From Marchantia polymorpha subsp. ruderalis (taxonomy: Eukaryota; Streptophyta; Marchantiopsida; Marchantiales; Marchantiaceae): 64,000 nt of DNA. The notes beneath the pieces were generated by a model. That model searched no databases. It was not told the origin of the DNA and saw only the letters and a list, made by a program, of their open reading frames with translations. This document shows, in pieces, positions 23,901-35,500 of this stretch (position 1 is its first letter; each line of letters opens with the position of its first letter). The translations under genes were made by a program, and so were the position numbers. Location: NCBI GenBank assembly GCA_037833965.1, contig AP031354.1, forward strand, positions 9,526,001 to 9,590,000. The letters run 5' to 3'.

Positions 23901-24714
23901 CCTTTAGAAAAACCTCGGGCATATTAGATGTCACCTTAACGTTTCTCTAAACTGCCTACTCCAAGCATTAGTGTTTATGAATCGAGTGGATATTGAACTC
24001 CATTGTAGTGTAAGAAGGGATGTGGTGAGTTGCGTGGTAGGTTATTGAGAGGAGTGGGAGTTGTTCTGTCGTTTCTAAGCTTGCAAATGACTTCCCTTTG
24101 AGTATGAAACATGTTGATGAAGTTATTATGAAAAAAATACAGGTGCGTCCTTGATTGTAACTAAGTTTGCACATTAAGAACTTCCAGAGAACCAAAACTG
24201 TTACTCGAGGATTATTGAGAAGATTCAAGGACATGTCCCAGGTGCACCCTCACCCTGTGCACTTAGTCAAATAAGGTTGCTGGATTTTATGGAGATAAAC
24301 TGAACAGTTCAGTCAATATAAGGTTTCTTCGGATGACATATTAGAGTTCTTTCATAGAGGTGGATTGCTGATAATCACAGAAATCATATTGGGCTACTGT
24401 AAGCTCCGGAGAAAAGCATTGTAATATTGAACAGGAGGGGAAATCCAGAGAAGGAATTCAAAACAGGGTGATTTAAAACCAGGCCAGGTAGGAATTGAAC
24501 TAAAGTTCTGTTGTTCATGAAATGCACATGGCTCCATTTTGTGCACTCTAATTGATTAAAAAAACTCACATTTGCCCATCATGTAAACTAAGCCTAAATG
24601 AGGTCTCCTCGTGCCACTAAATTTAGGCGCCCGAGACTAACCAAGCCGGGTCATAGTCAGACTTTGACATCTGGAACCACTCTAGGTCCAAAAATGAGCA
24701 TATAGAAACAGAGA

Positions 24715-25222
24715 AATTTGCTTGATGGGACCCCATCAGAACCCTAACTGCTTGATGGGACCCAATACGTTCCATTTTACCCGATGGGACCCTTCGACTG
24801 TTCACCGTCAGTTATGTTCTTGTAACTGATTTGTTTCGACTTCAATGAAAAACAATAATTTCATCCTTTAAGTTAGTCAGATTTTCCATGGCTCCCAATC
24901 TTCATCGTGGAAGAGCCCAATTTCTCACGTCCCATAATGATTTTACAATTATAATGTATAGGCATAATCTACTCACTCCTTTTTTTTTTTTTTCTAAAAC
25001 TCTTGGTCGAAATCATGTCATTTGCGTATTTGGTCCGTGAAATGCATTTCACTTTTCAACAAAGAGCCTCAGTGATTTTCCTAACCCGGATTTAAAGGAA
25101 TTACAAGAACTCGTAGTAGAACATAGGTGACGGTGTACTGAATTGCGGTCTTAAAGGTCCCATGGGGTAAAATGGAACTTCAACATGGTCAATTTTATGA
25201 TGGGGTCCCATCAAGCAAAGTA
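24715..25222. repeat. ~0.5-kb element with inverted termini
   Basis: The left end, at about 24716-24793, contains TTTGCTTGATGGGACCCCAT and TTCCATTTTACCCGATGGG. The right end, at about 25153-25222, contains their reverse complements, ending ATGGGGTCCCATCAAGCAAA. The arms are ~70-80 bp with a ~360-bp spacer. The left arm has a second internal copy of the GCTTGATGGGACCC motif. This suits a non-autonomous TIR transposon. I did not find a convincing target-site duplication. Confidence 0.75.
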
Positions 25223-26021
25223 TTCTAACATACATCTGAAACATGCTACTTATACGGAAGTATAAGACGAGACATCAATACGATAATACGTGTCGTCTGG
25301 ATCACACTCAAGCTTTCTACGATGCAACTTGCAGACCGTGGCCGAGTTTGGGTGCGGTGTGGTCTCAGATGAGCTTGTCCCAACAGCCTTCGAACATCAA
25401 CAAAGATCTAGATCTGGTGTGAAATCTGCGGACTATGAGCGCCAAGGGTCAAATATCCTCCCACTTTTCGCTCTCTTTTCGTTATCCTCTTCTGTATGCA
25501 TGTACGTCCGATACTTCTGGAAGTGCAGTAACTAAAGGGCCACAATTTCCCAATCGCTTCACGTTCTTTTTCGCAGACATGCGGTGAAAAGGGAAGGCAG
25601 AACCCCTTTACCAGTTTCGAAAACCTTTCCAATAGATTGCCAAGTAAAAAGGTGGTCTTTTTATTGCAAAATTGTACTGTGACAATAAATATCCGACGAT
25701 AAATGATCACCGGTCTAGTCTGTTCATCCTAGCCATACAACTTTTCACATCCTCCCATTTGTATGCATTAGATTTATTGTGATATTGAACTTCAGATGCT
25801 CTCATTTATATAACTGAAGGACTCAAGGATTATTTTGTACGCTATATTAGATTAAAAAACATAATAAATAAAATGTATATACGTAGATATGTACAAACAT
25901 GTATACTATTCTATGAAAAAAAAATAGCCTCCTCCACTTGTGTTTCGCTCCGAGATGGTCCGAAATGTTTTCTCGCAACATCCTCATCTGAACCTATGCT
26001 ACAGAATCGAAGAACTTTTTA

Positions 26022-26278
26022 TTCGAGACCCTGATGAACTTCATTCAAATCCTTGCAAAGTCTTAGATCCGAGTCTACGACGTTCGAGGTTCTACCCGGT
26101 CCGTGACAGTAGCTTCTGAGCTACCACGTAACGCGAGAGGCTCAAGGTTGTTCTGAGACCATGCTGAAGTTCCTTCAAATCCTTGCGGAGTCCTAAATCC
26201 GAATCTACGACGTTCGAGGTTCTACCCCGTTCGTGACAGCAGCAGTAGCTTCGGAGCTACCACGTAAGGCGAGAGGAA
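26022..26278. repeat. Tandem duplication, ~135-bp unit
   Basis: 26022-26140 and 26157-26278 align along their length. Both contain TTCAAATCCTTGC, TCTACGACGTTCGAGGTTCT and GAGCTACCACGTAA. The second copy has a short CAG insertion. It lies just upstream of the TraB gene leader. Confidence 0.85.
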
Positions 26279-26970
26279 CAACACCGCCTGCCTGAATCGT
26301 GTGTGTGTGGCCAAAACAGCCGATCGAAGCCGCAGAGAAGGTCCTTTCGTTCAGATATTTCGGCCGCTGAAACCAAAAGGAGAGGAGGAGACGATGGCCC
26401 CGGAATTGGGCACAGCCGTATCTGGTACTGTACATGTACCGCGTAGGGACTGCAGGAGAAAGGCCAGTTAAGTTTTATTCTTGTTACCGGATAATGTAAA
26501 TCGAGAGCTTGGCTCTCGGCTCTCGTTCTGCAGCGAAGAGCTGTGCGTGTCGAGAGAGGGGATGTCGAATTGTCGGGTCAGCCTGTAGGTTTTACTGATC
26601 TGCCAGCGCAATGAGTGCATTGAATTGAGGCTCGAGCGAAACCTGTCTCTCGGTTCGGTCCAGAGAATTGCTTGCGGCACAATGTGCGCACGGGGTCTGG
26701 TGTCATTTCGGAATTGTCTCGGACGATTTGTCGTCGACGTCGATTCGGGATTGTTTTTACGTTTATCTACGTCGAGGCTCGAGTCGTCGGGAGATCGGCA
26801 TTTGCCCTCGCGGTAGAATGCGTGAAACAGTGCCTTAACTCTTTTTACGTGGCTACACTTGAGTAATCGGTTCCCCGGGGCCTTGTCTCTTGGTCATTCG
26901 CGAAGGCCCCTTTCCCACGACAACTTCTCTGCGCGGAGCTCCTGTGCGGCAGGAGCTCGAGCTGCAAGCC

Positions 26971-29900
26971 ATGGCGGAAGCTCTGATGACTGTACGAAGC
27001 TCTCCTCATTCTGCAGGTCTTGTCAATTCCAGGCCCGCGATGGCTGCCGTTTGTAGACTATCCAACCTTGCAATTCTGGTCGAACCTGCCGGCTCACGTG
27101 ATTTTCCGACTTTAACGAATGGCACCAGTGAAGGGGTTTGTCGTAGAGGAGTGAGGTCTCGTGTAGAGCCGAGTATGAGGTCGATGATCTGCGAAGCGCA
27201 TGCTCGGAGCGGAGGACTGGGAAGTGGTTGCATCTCTGGATGCTGCAGCCTTCCCTCCTCGAGTGCAACATTTCAAGCGCTGCACGAAAGAACTGGCGGT
27301 AGGGGGAATAATTATCTGGGAGTGCTCAGGAAGGAAAAGAGCCCCATGCTGAAGGTTAACTCGGTTCGATGTGGTGGTGCATCTCCTTCTGATGTTGGCG
27401 GCGAGCGAAGATTGAGTCGTGGGGGTAGACGATTCAGGCTTCAGTCGAAGAAGGACGTTGGAACCAGCATCCGGAACGAAGACGACGAGATGGACTTTGC
27501 AGGGTTCGCTCGTGGACGACCTAGAGCCAGAGCCGGAAGGAAAAAGTCAGGAAAGGTTAAGGCATTCTGGAAGTGGGGAGACAATGACATGGGTGCCGAA
27601 TTATCGGAGGCAGAAGAGGTAGAGGCAGAGCTCATGGGACCTTTGAATTCAATTGGCGACTTTACCCGGTTTATGGATAATGGCGATAATGGGGCCGAGC
27701 TTCAAACAGCTATTGTCACATACAGAAAACCATTTCCCTGGAATTTGATCTCCAACACGCAGGTTCAGTTCAATGCATCATTTACTTTGTGGCAATCATG
27801 TGTGAGGCAAAAGTTTGGTCTACTTCCTTTCATGATACATTCAGTATACAATGTGTTAATGAAGAACTCGCCACTTTGTATTTTTTCGTGACCTGCCTAC
27901 TTTTAAATTGGGTGGAGTCTAGAGTTTGTGATAGAAGAGAAAATTTCAGACGAACTTTTTTGTGTCTTAATTTTGTGGAACTGTCAGGGACAAAACTAGA
28001 GTCCGACAACTCTCTTCTACATTATGCCCCAATATTTTCACGTGTCGATTGTCTTCATGAAATAGTAGTAAACTTTGACTTGTAATTTCGCCGACTTTTA
28101 AGCACATCTGGCAGACCTCAAGGACTTGACAAGGAAATTGGTCGGGGATCAGCTGAAACTAGATGCTCTACTTATGAAATGTTGTGATTCTGTTCATGGG
28201 GATAGTTTGAACAATTCTGTTGGAGGGTGGTGCTCCAGTCAGTTCCGACCTTTTATTAAGATGTGTCATTTTGTCCAATTGCAACAGGTGGACCTAGTGG
28301 CCGCAGTGCACATAGCGGACGAGAAGTAAGTGCATATTGCTTGTTATGATTTGGATCAGAATGAGCATACGAGAAGAAAAGCATATTTCACTGTTAAAAG
28401 TTCAGACGGTAGGATCTGGTAGCATGCCATATATCTTATCGATACTTTGTTCATCTCGGCATTGAGAATACATTGCAAGCACTTCGTTGAATTGACGTCG
28501 CCTGTGTGTGGGGGGCGTGCAGATTTTTTAGAAACCTCCAGGAAGAACTCGCTTCGTACGATCGCGTTCTTTATGAAATGGTGGCTGATAAAAACCCCAA
28601 GCTTACCAACAGAAACGCGAAGTACAGATGGAGGCCTTCAAAGCGACGAGGTCGGAGCGGTTTTAGCATTATAGGGACAATTCAGAAACTTATGGCACGG
28701 GTATTGACTTTAGATTTCCAGCTTGAGTGCATGGATTATAGAAGAGACAATTGGTTTCATGCAGATCTCGACTATGAGACCTTCCAGAAACTACAGGTAT
28801 GGGACTTGAGAATTTCGTGGGAAGGATTTAAGACAATTTTCAAAATAGCGCTGACCGTTTTATATTTAGAATTGGTTCTTTAAACCACACTGTCGAGTGG
28901 AGTCATCTAGTTCAGTACCACTGTGTTATGCTGGGTGGAAGACCATCTGCTGCAGACCTCTCACGTCGGTTTTTGTTCACTTGCTTTTGGCAGAACGAGC
29001 GAGGCGAGACCTTTTTCTCGTTCGCAAGAGATTTGACGGAAATTTCCACGAAGACAGTTATGAGGAGCTTATCCGTCTCATCTGAGTTGGAGCCCTGGAG
29101 GTCGAAGCTGCTATGGGTAGCGCGTGTATTCCCTATGCCTCTACTCGGATTGGTGGTGATTGAAAGTGTATGTGCTCCTTCGGATGCACCTCTGAATAAA
29201 TCCCCCGAGATGAAAGCTTTGTTAGAGCTCGACTTGGCATCTGCGTTGAAAGTGTACCTGGCCAAGCAAATTACAACAGAGTAAGGAAATTTTTTCCAGC
29301 GAATGCACTTTTCGCTTTGACTAGACTGTAACTCTGTCTACCGCCGTATTCGTGGAATTATCTCATCTGGAGATTTGTCAAACGGATAGGGCATGTCTCT
29401 CTCCAGATGTTGTCTTTTCAAGTACCTGTCTGCAAGCTCTTAAGGCGTTACGTGGGCACGAGTTGATTTTGCATTTTGGCCCTTAGAGGTGGTTTCTGGT
29501 ATTTCTTCACTAGATTCCTGAAATCTCTCTCATTTTGGCTTCATAAGATTGACCTCGTGAGAATTGTTGACGTCTGGTTTGTGAGCAGCTTGACATCCGA
29601 TGCATCATCACTCGTGGAGAACTCGGTTATCATCGGGGAGCGGAACAGAGTCGCTATGGAAGAACTCCAAGAAGCTATGCGAGAAGGCTGCAAGAAGATT
29701 GCCATATTTTACGGCAGTGGCCATCTTCCTGATATGCATACTCGATTAACGAGGGACTTCGGTCTAGAAGCGAGGGATATCCAGTGGCGAACCGCATGGT
29801 CCATTCAGAGCCGGAAGACGATTCGGGAAGGAGCTCTCACCAATTTTCTTGGATATTTGGCCAGAGTTTCCGGTTGGCCACTGAATAGGTACCAAACCTT

Positions 29901-30036
29901 GGCTCTGTTATTCCTCTCTGGAGTTTTGGCCGTGGATTTATGGTTCTGGGAACTTTTCTTGGGTGCCATCAACGACTATGCCCAGCAAACAGTTGTGTTA
30001 GTAGTGAACCTTTTAGAAAGAGGTTGGGATCTCTGA
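26971..30036 (+). CDS. TraB-domain family protein
   Basis: Five exons: 26971-27762, 28288-28325, 28523-28796, 28994-29280 and 29589-30036. They total 1839 nt (612 aa) with consistent phases. The chosen start (MAEALMTVRSS) opens a basic, Ser-rich N-terminus resembling an organelle transit peptide; an in-frame ATG at 26890 is possible. The TraB/PrgY-like domain starts around residue 250: QTAIVTYRKP, then VDLVAAVHIADEKFFRNL, YDRVLYEMVADKN, DFQLECMDYRRDNWFHADLD, NERGETFFSFARD, SVIIGERNR and IAIFYGSGHLPD. These are the usual conserved blocks of plant TraB proteins. A hydrophobic segment (LALLFLSGVLAVDLWFWELF) lies near the C-terminus, so membrane anchoring is likely. Some plant TraB proteins work at ER-mitochondria contacts, and biochemical activity is unknown in general. 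Plastid, mitochondrial or ER location cannot be decided here. Confidence 0.9.
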
Positions 30037-31777
30037 GATGCTTTCTCTTCGTCCCTGGAAAGATTTGAGTATTCTTCTTAGTTAAACGGAAGGCCTCGTA
30101 GCGGGACCTTGAATTTTCAGAAAGACACAGCAGGAAGTGTACACTCCTCTGTGGCACTGAAGAGTACTTATTCGGGTCATCTGTCCTTTGAGCTTCGTCT
30201 ATCAGCAACACCAAATGGGGCCACACTACTGGCGGAGGCATCGCATGATTGTACAGTTCTTGTAAACACACGCTTGTTGGGTTCGTCCCGCATGATCCTA
30301 GATTCACGTCAGTGTGATTGTCACATACATTGTCAAGCTTAAGGTTGAGATCTTCAACCGCTGCAAGAAATTAATTCCAGGAATGAAGAGTTCGCCGTTG
30401 GCAGATTTTGCTCATGAGTGCCCGCCTTCTCCTCGATGTTTCTCACTTCCAACATCTGGCCTTGTGCATTTTGTCATTGCTGTAATCGTGTTTTCTGGGG
30501 TGGGCTCTAGGTCAATACATCCTTGCCTCGAATATATTTCGGGATCGGTATCATCCGCTGGCAAGGCATATATTGAACAGACTGTGTCTCGATGCCTGTC
30601 AACGACTCTAAGCCCGAAACCTCCTCCTCGTCCGCCGAGCTCTTTCTGTACGCCAGAGGTCAGCCACTTGACTCCGCGAAGTCTTTCGAGTCACCGCTTG
30701 GGCAGCGAAGTCGTCGAGGAGGAAGGACGATCTGCAATGGTCGTACTAACTGTTTCACGTTGACCTTCGCGTTGAGTGATCTAGACCTGGTTGTCAATTC
30801 GCCCGTCCTCCGTGATACTCTCTATTCTCCTTGGGAAACATAGCTCCGATATCTGGCCAAACAGGGCATCCGCCATGTTCCTAGATTCTCGGTGCCTGAA
30901 TCTCTCGTTGTTGTACACGATGTGTGAGATTCTCGGGTTCGTCAACTCCGATCGAAGTGAACAATCGAGCTGAAATCTGAAGGATCTCCAGCGATACTCG
31001 ACAACGGGAAAAGACACCGTTGTGAAAATATCCGCAACAGAGTCAAACCGGAACAGCGGCAGGCTGTACCCGGTTTGAACGGACGCGCCTCCATCCATCC
31101 ATTCATACATCCATCCAACCATCAATTAATTCATCCACCGTCGCACGAGGCTCCAGAACCGGAAACCAAATCGCTGACAGACGGAAAGCGACATCCCCAA
31201 ACAGGACGCTCGGAACTGCCCCCCCGTGGTACCGTCCTTCACGTACGGAGCACGAGCAGTAAGTCCTTCACGGAGGCAGGCACCGGCACGCCCCCCGGTA
31301 ACCTGAAGCACGAACCGGGTCAAACTCCCGAGCCCCAGCCTAACCCGCCGTCCCCACAATGCCACCCCGGCGATATTATCTTGAACGATTCACGGGCCCG
31401 GGGGAGATCCACCGGGAGCTGCGAGCCGGGGGACCGGGGACGGGCCCACTCTAAGAAGACTTCGGCCCTGTCTGAAGAGAGAAACGGAATGGCCCGGTCG
31501 CCCGGCCGGCGTCGGGGTCGGGACCGTGTGCATGGATGGATCATCAGATGGTGGAGGCGCGGGCGGGATGGGTTTGTGGATAACGTTGTTATGGCTGCCG
31601 TGGCCACGTAAGGAGGGAGGAGCTGGCGATGGATGGTGACCGGGCGACGTACAGGGGCGCCTGGGGAGGATAGGTTGGAGGTCGACAGTCGCTCGAGGGT
31701 CTGAGAGCGCGAGAGCGAGCGCGAGGACGAGGACGAGGAGAGGCCGACGCTCGAAGGCTCGAAGGACTCAGGAAGCT
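30037..31777. other. TraB 3' flank and RPL10 promoter/leader
   Basis: Frames here (for example 30314-30763 and 31075-31611) overlap opposite-strand frames in GC-rich DNA and match nothing I know. Just before the L10 ATG, 31690-31745 is a GAG/GCGAG-rich purine run, probably leader sequence. Short ATCCATCCATT-type repeats lie at about 31090-31140. Confidence 0.4.
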
Positions 31778-32515
31778 ATGGCGATGGCAGCGCAGGCGAT
31801 CGCTTGCGGGTGCAGCTACAATGTAGGCAGTGTTTCATCGTCTCCGTCTTCGGAGCTGAGGTCGGAATTTTTGGGTGCGCAGGGGAAGAATGGTAGGGTT
31901 TCGCTCCGGTGCAAGGAGCCGAGGAGCAGCAGCAGTAGAGCTGCTGGGAGTTTGGTGGTAGAGGCAGCCATTAGCCGGGAAAAGAAGGAAGCGACCGTGG
32001 AGAAGGCGAGGCAGCAGCTCGAGGGTGCGTACCTCGTCGCCGGGATTAAGTACACTGGTCTGACTGTGAAGCAATTTCAGAATTTGCGCAAGGCGCTGCC
32101 CGAAACCACGACCTTGATTGTGGCCAAGAACAAGCTGATTGGCAAGGCCATCGAGGGCACGAAATGGGAGGCTTTGAAGCCGGCCTTGAAAGGCATGAAT
32201 GCGTGGTTGTTTGTTCACACCGAGGAGATTCCCACCGCTCTGAAGCCGTACAGAGACATGCAAAAGGAATTGAAGCTCGAGAACAACGACTTCACCGGCG
32301 CTGTCTTTGAGGGCAAATTCTACTCGCCCGAGGAGTTCAAGCAGCTGGAAACCATGCCCACCAGGGCCGAGATGTACGCCAAATTGTTGGGTGGCCTGCA
32401 AGCCCCTGCGTCGAATTTGGTTGCAACTTTGCAAGCTCCAGCCCGTGATGTTGTGTTGACACTGAAGGCCTACGTTGCCAAATTAGAGGAACAGGAAGGT
32501 CAGGGACAAGCGTAG
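31778..32515 (+). CDS. RPL10: Plastid 50S ribosomal protein L10 (bL10c)
   Basis: A single intronless frame of 245 aa. The first ~62 residues are Ser/Ala/Arg-rich without acidic clusters until the maturation region, typical of a plastid transit peptide. The mature part starts around AISREKKEATVEKARQQL. It shows the bL10 fold signature: YTGLTVKQFQNLRKALPE, VAKNKLIGKAIEGTKW, GMNAWLFVHTEEIPTALKPY, and a C-terminal helix (YAKLLGGLQAPASNLVATL...LTLKAYVAKLEEQ) that in bL10 carries bL12 dimers. bL10 forms the base of the ribosomal stalk that recruits translation factors. Length fits plastid homologues. A mitochondrial L10 is less likely given the transit peptide style and sequence. No defect is seen. 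Confidence 0.93.
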   Translation: MAMAAQAIACGCSYNVGSVSSSPSSELRSEFLGAQGKNGRVSLRCKEPRSSSSRAAGSLVVEAAISREKKEATVEKARQQLEGAYLVAGIKYTGLTVKQFQNLRKALPETTTLIVAKNKLIGKAIEGTKWEALKPALKGMNAWLFVHTEEIPTALKPYRDMQKELKLENNDFTGAVFEGKFYSPEEFKQLETMPTRAEMYAKLLGGLQAPASNLVATLQAPARDVVLTLKAYVAKLEEQEGQGQA

Positions 32516-35500
32516 AGCAGGAATTCGCATATTGTAGAGTCTCACAAATGAAGACGTAGCAATGGCTTTAAATGTTATCATTCTATATACTGATTTTTTG
32601 GTCGCAAGTCGAACCTGTAGTGTCGTTAGTGCCAGCGAAACATTTCTGAGTCAATCGAACCGTTCCCCACTCGGACTAGAAGCTCAATGCGCTGGTCAGA
32701 GTTTTCCAATCTATCTCCGATAACCGAAAGGTGTTGAAGTGTGTATAGCGATGATCGTTTGCCATTTACCATGTGCCGATGGGTTGTGGACTTCCGTTTG
32801 ACCATCTCACACCTTCACACGGCATACTTCTTTTCGAAATTACTCCTTCGCAAACTTTTTCGATCATTGCTTTCCAGTTCAACACCATGAAATTCTTGTA
32901 TGATCAGCTACCTGGATTCGGATTATAAATTATCCCGTTGTCAAATTTCGTCTTGATTCGAGCATCTGAATTGAAATCGCGAGGGATGAGGAAATTGGGT
33001 GCCCATTTGAATATTGTTTTGCCTCTGATTTGGCAAAAGCTATCTGGTTCGAAACTATAGTTGATGACATCTACTGTGAGGACAGAGCAGGTGTGATGTA
33101 TGGAATCTACCATACGAGGTAAGTGCGCTTCGCAGGTGACGAGAGTGCCCTAAAGAAATCGGCCAGGTAAGATTCACCTTTCATCCTATGCGAGTCAACA
33201 ATCTTAAGTCATGTGCAGGCAGCCATGGCGCCATGGCCTGAGCCTCTGCTTCTAACAGGAGAGTGGTAGACGGGGCAACCGTGATGAAGATGCTCCTACA
33301 GTGTCTCCACCGCGACCAAAAAATCTTTTGGTTTCCTAAGTCCGCTGCAGGGAGTGTTGAATTGGCAATCTGAGTTCTGGTTCATGCGGCCGATGTGGCT
33401 GCATCACTGCATCCGCACTATTCGCATGACCATCGGGCCAGATGTGACACCACAGCGCTTTCAGGTCTCTTCTCACAGCTCTCACCTAGCATGAGGTAGG
33501 TGAGTGCAGCCTTCGGACCCTTCATCACATTCCCAGGAGAAAGCGTGTGGGCACACCCGCCACACAACACGTAAAGCACAGCTTCTGAAACACAGTATCG
33601 TGCTCCTTCTGGTGGAAGGAAAGGAATGGAGTAAGAGCAACATCATCCATTAGCAAAAGTACAACCCTGCACTGCTCCCGCTGCCCAACCAAACTGGCTC
33701 TCTCTCCACCTTCTTCTTATGGCACGGAAGCTGAAGAGAAAGAGTCCCTGTGACTACGAACGCAACATCAGCTTGATGGCCAGATCAGAGCAATTGGATC
33801 CGGAACCACACAAGCGATTCGAAAGGACTCAGCGTAGTCGAGAGTAGGGTTTCTGATGAACCACGTTCTGAGCCCATCTCGAGATCAATCGTGGTGAGCA
33901 TCGACATGTGCCAAGAGCGTGACGGGCGGATGATGACATTCCTCTGGATGGATGGCCTGGTGAGCGAGTGGAAGGGAAGAGGTTACAGGGAATATGGTGC
34001 AGCCTCCGGAGTGCTGGGACTGAACCGTAAGACGGGGTTTATGGCAGCGGGAACACTCGCGGGCCGACATTAAGTGGTAGAACGTCATTGATGAGCGTTC
34101 TAGATTGGAGCCAATTCCCAATCTACTGGTGAAGGAGGAAGTTTCGTCTCGTGTAGTTCTGATCTGCCGACAGCTCCCCCAACACTAAACTGGCAGGACT
34201 TGTCTTGTCGACCTGACCCCGAGGGCGTGAAAGGCGTGAGCTCGACAGAGACGACCATCGCCTCGTCTTCGGCGATGGCTTCCGCCAATGCGAAGTGTGA
34301 GTGTTGAGATGGAAACCGTCGAGAATCGGTAGGTGTGAATGCTGGCGGAAGAGTCCATAACTCGGCCGTGGAGACAAGATTTGAAGCCATGTGGTGACCG
34401 AAGGAAGGCAGTGGTTGGATTAGCTCCGCAAACGTCAGTGTCATGCCCAGTGAACCCTGCGGGCAAGCAACATCTGCAATTTTGCCAGCATGAACCTTCC
34501 TCCGGTAGCCCAAGGAAGCGTCGACACACAAGGCCTGAAAGAAAAGGACGCCATGCCATCCGCTGGGCAGACCAGGAAGCTTTCGGCCAGCTTCAGTTCC
34601 TTGTTAGCGCGGATGCAGCCCTGGGTATCCTGCCAGGTGCAGGGGATAGCACCTGCCTGGCAATTGCTGCATTAGCAATTGCTGTACCAAAACCCACAAA
34701 ACACGCAAAACTTCTCCACTCTCAGCGTGACAGTTTAATTAAGGCCCCGGTAACCACCCTCAGGCAGTTACCGATGTGGAACAGACAACAGGACCAGCAG
34801 CAGCAGCAGCAGAAGAGAATGACAGTTGGAGTTCTCCTCTTCTGACTGCCTTTGCTGGCTCAAATCTGTTTCTCTGTGTTGGTTCTTTGGAGAAGGGCTT
34901 GGACATTGACTCGGCCGATGAGCAGAAGCCAACGAGAAATGTTGAGGATTGAGCGAATGCGAGGTGAGGTCCGGAGGCGAGGCACCGAGGCGGACCGACA
35001 AAGACTCACTGAATCGTCTGTCACGGACTCGCTACATGTATGCATGCATGAAGACTATGGCGGGTCTTTGGTAGTTTAATCTAAAATTCGGCTCTCGCCA
35101 AATCTGAGTCTGCACTCCAGTAAAGCATCTGGTGAGCAGGCAGGGTCGCTTCTGGGAAACGCCGGTAGCGCTCTGTTGAGCTCTTGTACAAGGATCTCGA
35201 TTCCTCATGATTCAAATCATGAGATCCCAGTATCTTTTGCTATTTTCCAAGAGACTGAAGAGGCTGCCAAGCATTTGAGTGTCATAGACTCCAAAGCCTA
35301 GCAGGCGTACACCCCCACAGGTGCACTTTATTTCAAACTCTTGCACAAACTGCTGCGAAGGAAAGAAGAGAATCAATGAAAGTCAGTGCTCCCGACTGTG
35401 ATGCGAGGCTACTGTGGGAATCCTTTCGGTCCCACAAAAGGTCCAGCCCGAACTTCAAAACCTCGTACTCTGAGCTGGGCTTACACAGAACTTACCCAAT

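Larger units (their letters stand above)
20950..26970. other. 6 kb between NYC1 and the TraB gene, no gene recognised
   Basis: 20950-22200 is GC-rich promoter-like DNA; long frames there on both strands overlap and look like GC artefacts. 22200-26400 has ordinary composition with short frames only. It holds two repeats listed separately (24715-25222 and 26022-26278) and a T15-type run near 24979. 26400-26970 is the probable 5' leader of the TraB gene. Confidence 0.4.

Noticed and set aside
27789-28273. Frames between the first two TraB exons
   Set aside because: Direct joining of 27762 to 28288 restores the conserved TraB sequence, so this is intron.
34339-34845. A 168-codon plus-strand frame
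   Set aside because: It overlaps a 143-codon opposite-strand frame, has no recognisable domain, and ends in a CAG-repeat-derived Gln run.
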